Of a DNA stretch of 64,000 bases, positions 53,573 to 61,661 are shown piece by piece (within the stretch, counting starts at the first letter, position 1; each line of letters opens with the position of its first letter). Location: positions 124,001 through 188,000 of the forward strand of contig NZ_JAXHDF010000006.1 of NCBI RefSeq assembly GCF_037071985.1, given 5' to 3'. The translations under genes and the position numbers were made by a program. The notes below the pieces were generated by a model. The model saw only the letters and a program-made list of their open reading frames with translations, ran no database searches and was not told the DNA's origin. This stretch comes from Pseudogracilibacillus sp037071985. Lineage in GTDB: Bacteria; Bacillota; Bacilli; Bacillales; Amphibacillaceae.

Positions 53573-54916
53573 ATGTTGAAAAAAGTGTTGGTTGCAAATC
53601 GAGGGGAAATTGCAGTCCGTATTATTCAAGCATGTAAGGAATTAGAAATTAAGACGGTTGCTGTGTACTCTGATGTTGATTATGATTCTTTGCATGTAAA
53701 ATTAGCAGATGAGGCGTACTGTATTGGCCCATCTGTAGCTAAAGAAAGTTATTTACATATAGAAAATATATTAAAAGTTGCGACTTTAACGAAAGTAGAT
53801 GCAGTTCATCCGGGATATGGATTTTTAGCAGAGAATGCTGAATTCGCCTCCTTGTGTGAGGAGTTGAACATTCAATTCATTGGTCCATCTGCTGAACCCA
53901 TTCAAAAAATGGGAATCAAAGATGTCGCACGTCAAACAATGAAAAATGCAGGGGTACCTATTACTCCAGGTTCAGATGGAATTGTTCAAGACTTACAAGA
54001 AGCATTTACTATTGCTGAGGAAATAGGATTCCCAGTTATTATTAAAGCGACAGCGGGGGGCGGTGGAAAAGGAATTCGAGTTGCTCACGATGCGGAAAGT
54101 TTAGAAAAAGGGTTAGAGATCACGCAACAGGAGGCAACAACTGCTTTTGGTAATCCTGGCGTTTATATAGAAAAATTCATTGAAGATTTTCGTCATGTTG
54201 AAATCCAAATTTTAGCGGACAAATTTGGAAATACAATCCATTTAGGGGAAAGAGACTGTACGATTCAGAGAAGAATGCAAAAACTAATTGAAGAAACCCC
54301 ATCAACGGCTATATCATCAGAAACTCGTAAAAAGATGGGGGAAGCTGCAGTACAAGCAGCAAAAGCTGTTCAATATGTTGGAGCGGGTACTGTAGAATTT
54401 ATATACGATTATCGAAAAGATGTTTTTTATTTTATGGAAATGAATACACGTATACAAGTTGAACATCCAATTACTGAAATGGTAACAGGTGTTGATTTAG
54501 TTCAGGAGCAATTAAAAATTGCATCAGGGGCCAAACTGGAGTTAAAACAAGAAGATATTTCATTGAATGGTTGGTCATTCGAATGCCGAATTAATGCAGA
54601 AGATCCTCATAATAATTTCATGCCTTCACCTGGAAAGGTAACTCAATATATTGTTCCTGGTGGGTTTGGGGTTCGAATAGATTCAGCTGTATATACTGGA
54701 TATACAGTACAACCGTATTACGATTCAATCATAGCAAAATTGATTGTTCATGGGAAAGATCGAGAAGATGCAATCCAAAAGTTGAAACGAGCACTTGCAC
54801 ATTTTACGATTGAAGGAGTTCATACGACAATTCCATTTTTTGAAGCATTGCTTGAAGATGAAAAGTTTCTCAGTGGGGAATTTAACACGAATTTTTTAGA
54901 AAGCTTTAAAATGTAA
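53573..54916 (+). CDS. accC: Biotin carboxylase (AccC-like)
   Basis: A 447-residue ATP-grasp biotin carboxylase. It has KKVLVANRGEIAVRIIQACK, HPGYGFLAENAEFA, the glycine-rich ATP loop IKATAGGGGKGIRVA, ERDCTIQRRMQKLIEETPS and MNTRIQVEHPITEMVTGVDL. It carboxylates biotin on BCCP using bicarbonate and ATP. No carboxyltransferase subunit (AccA/AccD) is present here. Linkage of accBC to pxpABC occurs in many genomes but its meaning is unclear. A bidirectional terminator follows. Confidence 0.92.
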   Translation: MLKKVLVANRGEIAVRIIQACKELEIKTVAVYSDVDYDSLHVKLADEAYCIGPSVAKESYLHIENILKVATLTKVDAVHPGYGFLAENAEFASLCEELNIQFIGPSAEPIQKMGIKDVARQTMKNAGVPITPGSDGIVQDLQEAFTIAEEIGFPVIIKATAGGGGKGIRVAHDAESLEKGLEITQQEATTAFGNPGVYIEKFIEDFRHVEIQILADKFGNTIHLGERDCTIQRRMQKLIEETPSTAISSETRKKMGEAAVQAAKAVQYVGAGTVEFIYDYRKDVFYFMEMNTRIQVEHPITEMVTGVDLVQEQLKIASGAKLELKQEDISLNGWSFECRINAEDPHNNFMPSPGKVTQYIVPGGFGVRIDSAVYTGYTVQPYYDSIIAKLIVHGKDREDAIQKLKRALAHFTIEGVHTTIPFFEALLEDEKFLSGEFNTNFLESFKM

Positions 54917-54978
54917 AAGTTTCTAATAAAGAAGAAATTAATAGTTAATTGTCTCATTGGAAAAGTCCTATAGCTTAA

Positions 54979-55027
54979 AAAAATAGTGGTTAAAGTCATC
55001 CGTTGATGACCTTAACTACTATTTTTA
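54979..55027. terminator. Bidirectional terminator
   Basis: Long stem AAAAATAGTGGTTAA-GTCATC / GATGAC-TTAACTACTATTTTT with a 4-base loop between the convergent accC and iclR-type genes. Confidence 0.88.
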
Positions 55028-55047
55028 TTATCTGCAGCCTAGTTTTG

Positions 55048-55803
55048 TCATTTTATATAGCCTAATTTTGTCGAAATTTCATTCGCAGCTTCAATAACCT
55101 TTTGAGAATAAACTTTAATATCCTTTTCTTGATAATTTGCTTCAATCCCCGCAATACTTAAGCCGGCAACTACGTCACCATTATGATCGAAGATTGGAGC
55201 GGCAACGGAGCAAGTGTGATCCTCCAATTCCGAACTGCTTACAGTATATCCGTCTTTTCTAGCCTGTTTGATTAATTCATAAAGCTTATCTTTATCTGTA
55301 ATTGTACCTTTACTAAATTGTTTTAGTTTCGTATTTTCTATGTATTGCCTTACTTTATCATCTGGTAAAAAGGATAAAATAATTCTGGAACAGGCACCTG
55401 CATAAAGTGGACTCGTTCTGCCAACTGCCGTAAATAGACGAACTTTTTGTTTTAAATCTATTTTCTCTATATATACGGCTTCATCCCCTTGTTGGACAAT
55501 TAAATTAACCGCTTCTTCTACATCCTCATGTAATTCTTTCATCACTGGGTAGGCAATTTGTCTAATATCAAGTCGGGAAGAGACAAGTGAACCGAATTTA
55601 AGAAAAATTAATCCAAGTCGATATTTTAGATCAGTACCTTTTTCTATGAATTGCATTTCTTCAAGTGAGGTAAGCATTCGGTAAACGGATGTTTTAGGAA
55701 TTCCGGATAAATCAATAATTTCTTGAAATGAAAGCTCTGTATGGTCAATAAATAAATTTAAAATGTCCATTGAACGGACAACGGTTTTATTTTTATGATT
55801 CAT
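55048..55803 (-). CDS. IclR-family transcriptional regulator
   Basis: A 251-residue IclR protein: winged HTH (RSMDILNLFIDHTELSFQEI, then LSGIPKTSVYRMLTSLEEMQ) followed by a GAF-like effector domain (residues 75-250, with LYAGACSRIILSFLPDD, SELEDHTCSVAAPIFDHNGD and VAGLSIAGIE). IclR proteins usually sense carboxylates or sugar acids. Standing at the end of the TRAP/pxp/acc locus, it probably controls the divergent promoter at 51025-51367 in response to the imported acid. Confidence 0.9.
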   Translation of the reverse strand: MNHKNKTVVRSMDILNLFIDHTELSFQEIIDLSGIPKTSVYRMLTSLEEMQFIEKGTDLKYRLGLIFLKFGSLVSSRLDIRQIAYPVMKELHEDVEEAVNLIVQQGDEAVYIEKIDLKQKVRLFTAVGRTSPLYAGACSRIILSFLPDDKVRQYIENTKLKQFSKGTITDKDKLYELIKQARKDGYTVSSSELEDHTCSVAAPIFDHNGDVVAGLSIAGIEANYQEKDIKVYSQKVIEAANEISTKLGYIK

Positions 55804-56028
55804 TCGTTATAAATTCTCCTTAAATAATTTAACGTGCTTTTAACATCATATTGTACTATTTAATCGTAACATATTTTATTGGATATGCTAGTTAATTAGA
55901 GTAAAAGCTGTAATGAGGGGTATGGAACTATTCAATATAATTTTTAAAATTTACTCTGTGATAAATTTTACATGTTTACAGACGGTACGTATAAACTATA
56001 CATAGAAATGAGTAAAGGAGGCTCTCAC

Positions 56029-56238
56029 ATGGGAAAAGATGAACCAAAATTTACAGAGGTTGGAACAGATATCGAAGCAATTAGAGAACAAGCAAGAAGA
56101 TCAGGCTTATCCTATAATGAGGCAATCGAATGGATTGCAAAAACTACTGGCGGACGTGGTACAAATGTATATAGTGATACAAATGTAGAGGCTGTTAAGA
56201 AACAGATTGAACAGTCTGAACAAGCAAAACGCCATTAA
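56029..56238 (+). CDS. Small conserved-looking soluble protein
   Basis: A 69-residue hydrophilic protein (FTEVGTDIEAIREQARRSGL, YNEAIEWIAKTTGGRGTNVY, ending EQSEQAKRH). It has a very strong AAAGGAGG 7-8 bases before ATG 56029, which makes it a well-expressed real gene; the longer in-frame start at 55972 lacks such a site. Size and composition resemble small spore or stress proteins of Bacillaceae, but I cannot name a family. A terminator follows. Confidence 0.7.
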   Translation: MGKDEPKFTEVGTDIEAIREQARRSGLSYNEAIEWIAKTTGGRGTNVYSDTNVEAVKKQIEQSEQAKRH

Positions 56239-56275
56239 TATTTGTACTATTGTTGAAAATGTAAGAAGATTTGTG

Positions 56276-56309
56276 GAATCACCAGATAGAATTAATGGTG
56301 ATTCTTTTT
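56276..56309 (+). terminator. Rho-independent terminator
   Basis: Perfect stem GAATCACCA / TGGTGATTC followed by TTTTT. Confidence 0.85.
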
Positions 56310-56531
56310 GTTATTTACGAAGACTAACATTATTATGAAGGAATTTTTTTTTGAATTGAGCTGAAATGGTACACCCAAATGTTTGATCAGTTAAAACGAA
56401 AACCAAAGTATACTAAAAAATGGAAAGTTATGTTACATTGATGAACAAGTAAATCGTTTTTGGAAAAAATGAATATCTAACTCTATACTTTAAAAGATAC
56501 TCATAAAAAAGAATTGAAAAGAGGTTAAAAA

Positions 56532-56717
56532 TTGAAAAATTGGCAGTCTGTTTTATATGTAGTTGTGTTAGCACTTATTTCAATTGTAACTGGCGAGATT
56601 GTAACATTTATTATGCTTGGTTTCATTTTAATGAGTCTGCAAAATATCCATAAAACATTAAGAAGCATGTTAGAATTAAAAAAAGAAGAGAAGTATTCCA
56701 TTGAGTCAGATGAATAG
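56532..56717 (+). CDS. Small membrane protein, one to two helices
   Basis: A 61-residue protein with a hydrophobic hairpin (YVVVLALISIVTGEIVTFI, then MLGFILMSL) and a charged tail (LELKKEEKYSIESDE). TTG start, AGAGG 6 bases upstream. It lies 22 bases before the luciferase-like gene and may be cotranslated with it. Not recognised. Confidence 0.5.
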   Translation: MKNWQSVLYVVVLALISIVTGEIVTFIMLGFILMSLQNIHKTLRSMLELKKEEKYSIESDE

Positions 56718-56739
56718 CTACAAGAAAGGAAGAAGAACA

Positions 56740-57735
56740 TTGCAATTAAGCGTATTAGATCAAGCACCGATAACAAAAGGAAATAGTGCAGCCGGAGCGT
56801 TGATCAAAGCGGAAGAATTGGCTATATTGGCCGATGAATTAGGATATAAGCGGATGTGGATGGCTGAACATCATGGAACTAAAGCATTTTCAAGTTCAGC
56901 TCCAGAAATAACGGCAGCTCATTTAGCTGCAAAAACGAAATCCATTCGGATCGGAACAGGTGGAGTAATGATGATGCATTATTCGCCGCTAAAACTTGCA
57001 GAAATTTTTAAAACATTGAGCGCTCTATCACCTGGTCGGATTGATTTTGGTGTCGGTCGTGCGCCAGGAGGAGATAATTATTCTATCTACGCTTTATCAG
57101 AAGGGCGGCAACCAATGGTATACAATATGTATGAGAAGTTTGATACCGCGCTTGTTTTACTAAATGATGAGGTGCCGGAAAATTCATTATATGATAAAAC
57201 GATTGCTTCCCCGCAAAAGGTTCAGCTGCCAGAGGCGTGGATGTTAGGATCTAGCGGAAGTAGTGCGATAAAATCGGGAGAAATGGGTGTAGGTTATTCT
57301 TTTGCTCAGTTTTTTAATGGAGAATTGACTAAAGAAATCATTGATGCGTATAAAGAGCGTTTTAAACCTTCTCCATTTATGGAAAAACCTGAAACAATTG
57401 TCACGTATATGGTAACGACTGCAGAGACGAAAGAAGAGGCAGAATTTGAAGCAGGTCCGCAAGATATTTCCCGCTTAATGTTAAGGAGAGGAAGAATGCT
57501 TCAAGCATTGACGCCGGAAGAAGCACAAAACTATCCACTTACAGAATTGGATAAAATGGAAATTAAAGAAAATAGACGGCTTCATCTAGTTGGATCTGCG
57601 AAAGAAATCGCAGATCGATTACTACAAGAACAGGAACAGTATGGATTTGATGAAGCGATGATCTGCAGTATCCCGCATTCTCAAGAAAAACGGTTAGATG
57701 TATACCGCCTGCTCGCGCGTGAGTTACTCGAATAG
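56740..57735 (+). CDS. Luciferase-like flavin monooxygenase
   Basis: A 331-residue LLM-class oxidoreductase of the MsnO8-like group. It shows LSVLDQAPITKGNSAAGALI, RMWMAEHHGTKAFSSSAPEI, RIGTGGVMMMHYSPLKLAEI, GRIDFGVGRAPGGD, and GVGYSFAQFFNGE. These FMN- or F420-dependent enzymes oxidise or desulfurise small molecules; the substrate is unknown. TTG 56740 is chosen because GAAAGGAAG lies 7 bases upstream and homologues begin at this MxLSVLDQ point; longer in-frame starts (56701, 56710) add an unrelated leader. Confidence 0.85.
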   Translation: MQLSVLDQAPITKGNSAAGALIKAEELAILADELGYKRMWMAEHHGTKAFSSSAPEITAAHLAAKTKSIRIGTGGVMMMHYSPLKLAEIFKTLSALSPGRIDFGVGRAPGGDNYSIYALSEGRQPMVYNMYEKFDTALVLLNDEVPENSLYDKTIASPQKVQLPEAWMLGSSGSSAIKSGEMGVGYSFAQFFNGELTKEIIDAYKERFKPSPFMEKPETIVTYMVTTAETKEEAEFEAGPQDISRLMLRRGRMLQALTPEEAQNYPLTELDKMEIKENRRLHLVGSAKEIADRLLQEQEQYGFDEAMICSIPHSQEKRLDVYRLLARELLE

Positions 57736-57777
57736 CTAAAAAATATAGACTATTTTCGCTGTAGGAAGCGAGGAAAT

Positions 57778-57885
57778 ATGGTTAGATTAATTTTAGAATT
57801 TATTTCTGTAGTTATCTGCTTATATTTAATTCTCCAATTTGGGTATTATAAAAATGAAACAAAAACATTTAACTCTGCTGATTAA
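57778..57885 (+). CDS. 35-residue single-helix membrane protein
   Basis: A short frame encodes MVRLILEFISVVICLYLILQ and a polar tail, i.e. one transmembrane helix. GCGAGGA lies about 4-5 bases before the ATG. The combination of a site, a hydrophobic helix and a clean stop makes it a plausible small gene, though short frames of this kind are easily chance. Confidence 0.35.
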   Translation: MVRLILEFISVVICLYLILQFGYYKNETKTFNSAD

Positions 57886-58090
57886 CGGACATATAAAAGT
57901 AAAAAAATAATAAACTCTTCATAATAACAGAGTAACTGTTTTAAAATGAAGAAGTAGAGTATGTTCGGATTATGGTGTAAAAAGGTTCATAGATATTGAA
58001 AAATTATAATGTGTTCTGTAAGTGTAACCACATATTTTTTCAACGGATAGTTTACTTCAATTGTTGATAGGAGGTTAAACAAAGAAAAAT

Positions 58091-58312
58091 ATGAAAAAGA
58101 GATGGATTCCTTGGTGGATTGCTAACATATTTTGGTTTATTATCTTTGCAATAGGCTCAGCCGTTATTTGGCTAAGAGAAGTAGATGGTGCTGGTGTTAC
58201 GCAAACACCAGAGCTTAGATTGATAGCATTCGTAGTTTTACTTATTGCATTTATTTTCCCATTAATCATTCAAGTTATTTGGGCAATTGTTAATGCAGTA
58301 GTTAGACAGTAA
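58091..58312 (+). CDS. DUF3923-family membrane protein
   Basis: A 73-residue protein with two membrane helices around the loop WLREVDGAGVTQTPELRL, which is the hallmark of DUF3923 proteins. Function unknown. A strong AGGAGG lies 16 bases before the ATG, further than usual, and no better in-frame start is visible. Confidence 0.7.
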   Translation: MKKRWIPWWIANIFWFIIFAIGSAVIWLREVDGAGVTQTPELRLIAFVVLLIAFIFPLIIQVIWAIVNAVVRQ

Positions 58313-58398
58313 GAAAAAATTTAGTTTGTGGAGAAATTGAAAAATTCCAATCACATAGATAATTTTACACATTCAAAAATTCAAAGGAGGGGAAAGCA

Positions 58399-58764
58399 AT
58401 GAAACGAACACCTGAACTAGTTTTAGGAAGTATTGCTTTGGGACTGCAGCTTTTGGTGATTTTGCTTGTTGTCCCGTTACTAGCTTTTTTTAGTTTTCAA
58501 TTCCCTGAATTAACTTCACCGAAGTTTGAAGCATGGTATGCATGGTTTTCTGTAGCAGTTCATATAGCCGGATTCTTTTCAGGGTTAGTTGCATTAATTA
58601 GTTTAAAAACAAACGCAAAAAAAGCAGGAATTATTTTACTAATAACCGGTATTTTGATGTTTTTTCTCACACTAGGAGCAACGCTTATTCAGACGGTTTT
58701 ATTCGTTATTGCAGGTAGTATGTGTTTAATTAGACAGTCAAAACAAGAGGCAGTTGTGCAATAG
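58399..58764 (+). CDS. DUF4064-family membrane protein
   Basis: A 121-residue protein with four membrane helices that starts MKRTPELVLGSIALGLQLL, the usual DUF4064 opening. Function unknown. AGGAGGGG precedes the ATG. It ends 13 bases before the next gene's start and they are probably cotranscribed. Confidence 0.75.
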   Translation: MKRTPELVLGSIALGLQLLVILLVVPLLAFFSFQFPELTSPKFEAWYAWFSVAVHIAGFFSGLVALISLKTNAKKAGIILLITGILMFFLTLGATLIQTVLFVIAGSMCLIRQSKQEAVVQ

Positions 58765-58777
58765 AAAAGGTGAATTT

Positions 58778-59227
58778 ATGGAAGAATATTGGGAAATCAT
58801 TGAAAGTCCTCAAGGAAAAACGTATGAACAATTGATCAAGGTATTATGTGACTACTCGGACTATTTTTATTTTATTACTCGAAAAGAATTAACATATGAT
58901 GTAGATGTTTTAAGAAATTTCGAGCCTTATATCTTGGAAAAATATAAAACAAAGCAATGGGCAAACACACGAACAAAAGGACCGGTAGCAACCGTATATG
59001 TCATTGAGGTAAATGACAATACATGCAAGCTTCTTCAAACATCAGCAAACAGTTTATATGATTGGGTTGCACCTCAATTACCGGAAGATTTGACGTTTTT
59101 AAAAAATGATTTTGCTTGGTTTACTTCCACTACGCATGAGGAATTTGCAGGATTTTCGATTCGAACGCCATACTATAAAAAAATAATGGAAAAAATAGAA
59201 GGTTTAAAAATTGAATTTGTTCCTTAG
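58778..59227 (+). CDS. Unknown soluble protein
   Basis: A 149-residue protein rich in aromatic residues (YSDYFYFITRKELTYDVDVL, NDFAWFTSTTHEEFAGFSIR). No membrane helix, signal or known motif. ATG 58778 follows AAAAGGTG; a longer in-frame start at 58754 overlaps the upstream gene and has no site. Confidence 0.6.
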   Translation: MEEYWEIIESPQGKTYEQLIKVLCDYSDYFYFITRKELTYDVDVLRNFEPYILEKYKTKQWANTRTKGPVATVYVIEVNDNTCKLLQTSANSLYDWVAPQLPEDLTFLKNDFAWFTSTTHEEFAGFSIRTPYYKKIMEKIEGLKIEFVP

Positions 59228-59357
59228 ATTGACAGAGATGAGCTTTTGAAAGTCATAAAACTAAAGAAAATCAGTGACTATAAGAAAAGCTAATTTTCAG
59301 TAGGGCAACATCTCACGTTTCCAGCGAAGTACCATTAAATCTTTATACAAGAAAAAT

Positions 59358-59400
59358 CCGTCTGAATTCAAATGCTATGGAATTCAGACGGAATTATTTT
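59358..59400. terminator. Bidirectional terminator
   Basis: Perfect 12-base stem CCGTCTGAATTC / GAATTCAGACGG, 10-base loop, then AATTATTTTTT, between convergent genes. Confidence 0.88.
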
Positions 59401-59416
59401 TTAGATGAATTAATTT

Positions 59417-59623
59417 TTAATATCCATACGCCCAGTCGATTGAGTCTTCATACCAAACGACCGTACTGATTGAATCAAAAGTTATTTCTTTTTCATCGAC
59501 AGTACAATGAATCTGATCTGCCGATTCATCTTGATTTGTCAATTCTTCATATAAGTCGTGATCTACATTTTCCAATACAGTAACAGAATGATCTTTATTA
59601 ATTAATAATGCTGTTCCCTTCAA
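59417..59623 (-). CDS. Small acidic unknown protein
   Basis: A 68-residue acidic protein (VTVLENVDHDLYEELTNQDE, ending STVVWYEDSIDWAYGY). The minus-strand start has AGGAAGGTG upstream and the gene ends at a shared terminator, which supports a genuine gene. No family recognised. Confidence 0.55.
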   Translation of the reverse strand: MKGTALLINKDHSVTVLENVDHDLYEELTNQDESADQIHCTVDEKEITFDSISTVVWYEDSIDWAYGY

Positions 59624-59883
59624 TTAAGACACCTTCCTCAGAAGAATTATTTTAACTCATCTTCAGTATATACCAATGTAGCTCTATACAAACATATATG
59701 TGAAGACTTTCACATATATGTCATATTTACAGTTTTTAGTTTTGTAACAATTACTATTAATACAAATTTTTAACTAGCAAATTTTTTCTTCTTTTTGAAA
59801 GGGGAAAATATATCAGTGCAAACTGTTTTGCAATGTGAGTGCAAGGGTATATTGGAAAAAATGAAGAAGAGTGGGGATGAAAG

Positions 59884-60318
59884 ATGAAGAACATAGTGAA
59901 ACTGGCTGTCATTGGAATAATTGCTGGAATCATTTTAGCGTTATTTTTAAAAATTATACAATCGTTAACAAATAATCAGGCTTATAATTTATTGTTCAAT
60001 ACAGATTATATTCCATTTTTAAATGAGTTATATCCTAAGTATTTAGTCGAGGTTCTCTTTCACTTTATTACTTGTATAATGAGTGTTATCGTTTTATTTT
60101 ATTTACTCAAGTTGTTTAACCTTCAATTTAAATTGATGCCTTATGTCCTTATCTATACTGCGGGGAGCAGCATTTTATTTCCGTTAACGGCATTATCCGA
60201 AAGAACTCCTGATTTATCCGATTATTCAGCGTGGATCTATTGGATAATAGGTCACATGATTTATAGTGTAATTGTTGCTATAATGATTAATAAATGGATA
60301 AAAATGGAGGAGTTATGA
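59884..60318 (+). CDS. Four-helix membrane protein (YagU-like)
   Basis: A 144-residue protein with four hydrophobic helices; VIGIIAGIILALFLKI at the start and WIYWIIGHMIYSVIVAIMIN at the end resemble YagU-type inner-membrane proteins of unknown role. It overlaps the DUF2332 gene by 4 bases (ATGA), so they are translationally coupled. Confidence 0.65.
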   Translation: MKNIVKLAVIGIIAGIILALFLKIIQSLTNNQAYNLLFNTDYIPFLNELYPKYLVEVLFHFITCIMSVIVLFYLLKLFNLQFKLMPYVLIYTAGSSILFPLTALSERTPDLSDYSAWIYWIIGHMIYSVIVAIMINKWIKMEEL

Positions 60319-61337
60319 ATAAGATACTATCTGATCGATTTATTCGTTTTGCCAAAGAGGAATGTAAGGGATCAAGCCCATTATATGAATACTTATCTTT
60401 GCAAATTGCTGAAGATGATTCACTGCTTTCCTTAAGTTCTCATGCTCAAGAAGGACAACCTATTCCAAACTTATTATTTGGGGCCGTTCACTATTTATTG
60501 TTTAAAGGAAAAGGAAAGCGACTAGGGGATTATTATCCGAGTATTACAGATAATCCGAAAAAAGATATGCCGGGGGCTTTTCGAGCATTTAGGGAACTTT
60601 GCTTAACGAACGATGAATGTATAAAAGAAATACTCCAAACAAAACTTGTGCAGACAAATGAAGTGAGACGTTGTGCGTATTTATACCCTGCATTTTGTTA
60701 TATTTATGAAAAGATTAATCAACCTTTAGCTTTAATTGAAATTGGTACAAGTGCAGGGCTACAATTATTTTGGGATCGCTATTGCTATTCATATGGTAAT
60801 GGAAAAAAGTATGGAAATCTTCAGTCGACGGTTCATATAACATCTAAAAGTAAGGGTAATCCTATTTTCCAAGAGAATATTCCGATAGTAAAGTCCAGAA
60901 TTGGTCTGGATTTACATATTAGTAATCTAAATGATAGTGAAGATTATCTATGGTTACAGGCACTTATTTGGCCTGAACATCATGAACGAAGAGACCTATT
61001 TCGTCGTGCGGCTAACTTTGTGAAAGAAAACTCCCCTAGATTAATAGAAGGCGATGGAATTGAGTTACTTCCTAATATCCTAAAAAGTATATCAACCGAA
61101 TCGGTTATTTGCATATTCCATACTCATGTCGCTAATCAAATTCCAACAAAGAAAAAACATGATTTACTCAACTACATCAGACAGATTGGATTAACAAGAA
61201 ATGTCGTTCACCTTTATAATAATATGTTTGATGCAGAACTTCATTTGGATTATTTTTTAGGAGGAAAAGAATATAACAAATTAATTGGTAAAACAGATGG
61301 ACATGGAAAATGGTTTGAATGGAAATTAAATGAATGA
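60315..61337 (+). CDS. DUF2332-family protein
   Basis: A 340-residue soluble protein of the DUF2332 family. It shows SSPLYEYLSLQIAEDDSLL, LLFGAVHYLLFKGK, and the glycine-rich LIEIGTSAGLQLFWDRYCYS, which looks like a SAM-binding motif I, plus IFHTHVANQIP. A methyltransferase-like fold is likely but unproven. ATG 60315 follows GGAGGAGTT and is coupled to the upstream membrane-protein gene. Confidence 0.8.
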   Translation: MNKILSDRFIRFAKEECKGSSPLYEYLSLQIAEDDSLLSLSSHAQEGQPIPNLLFGAVHYLLFKGKGKRLGDYYPSITDNPKKDMPGAFRAFRELCLTNDECIKEILQTKLVQTNEVRRCAYLYPAFCYIYEKINQPLALIEIGTSAGLQLFWDRYCYSYGNGKKYGNLQSTVHITSKSKGNPIFQENIPIVKSRIGLDLHISNLNDSEDYLWLQALIWPEHHERRDLFRRAANFVKENSPRLIEGDGIELLPNILKSISTESVICIFHTHVANQIPTKKKHDLLNYIRQIGLTRNVVHLYNNMFDAELHLDYFLGGKEYNKLIGKTDGHGKWFEWKLNE

Positions 61338-61649
61338 AAGTTAACTAGTTACCGTTGCTCGTAAATAAACCTTGTACTATGATTACAACTCTTATAAAAT
61401 TTAGTATTCATTTGATGATCAAAAGGGTCCAGCCTTTTGTTCCGTGGGATTAAATTGCGGTCGCGTAAGTGGAAGTTTCATTTTATTTTTTATCGGAGGA
61501 TTTTTATATTTTCAAAAGAAAATGATCTACTTACTAATAAATTATGGTTTCCAATAAAAGGAATATAAATTGTACTATTAATTTACGTTTCTTTATACAA
61601 AATCTCTCCCTGCTGTCGATATATTAAGAAATAGATTAACTTATAACAG
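61338..61649. other. Non-coding stretch with a membrane-protein-like fragment
   Basis: This 312-base gap contains an open stretch (about 61408-61557) encoding FDDQKGPAFCSVGLNCGRVS and a hydrophobic segment FILFFIGGFLYFQKK, but with no start codon upstream of the conserved-looking part. It may be a decayed small membrane gene. Promoter sequence for the chemoreceptor should lie near 61590-61640. Confidence 0.3.
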
Positions 61650-61661
61650 TTGGGAGACAGC

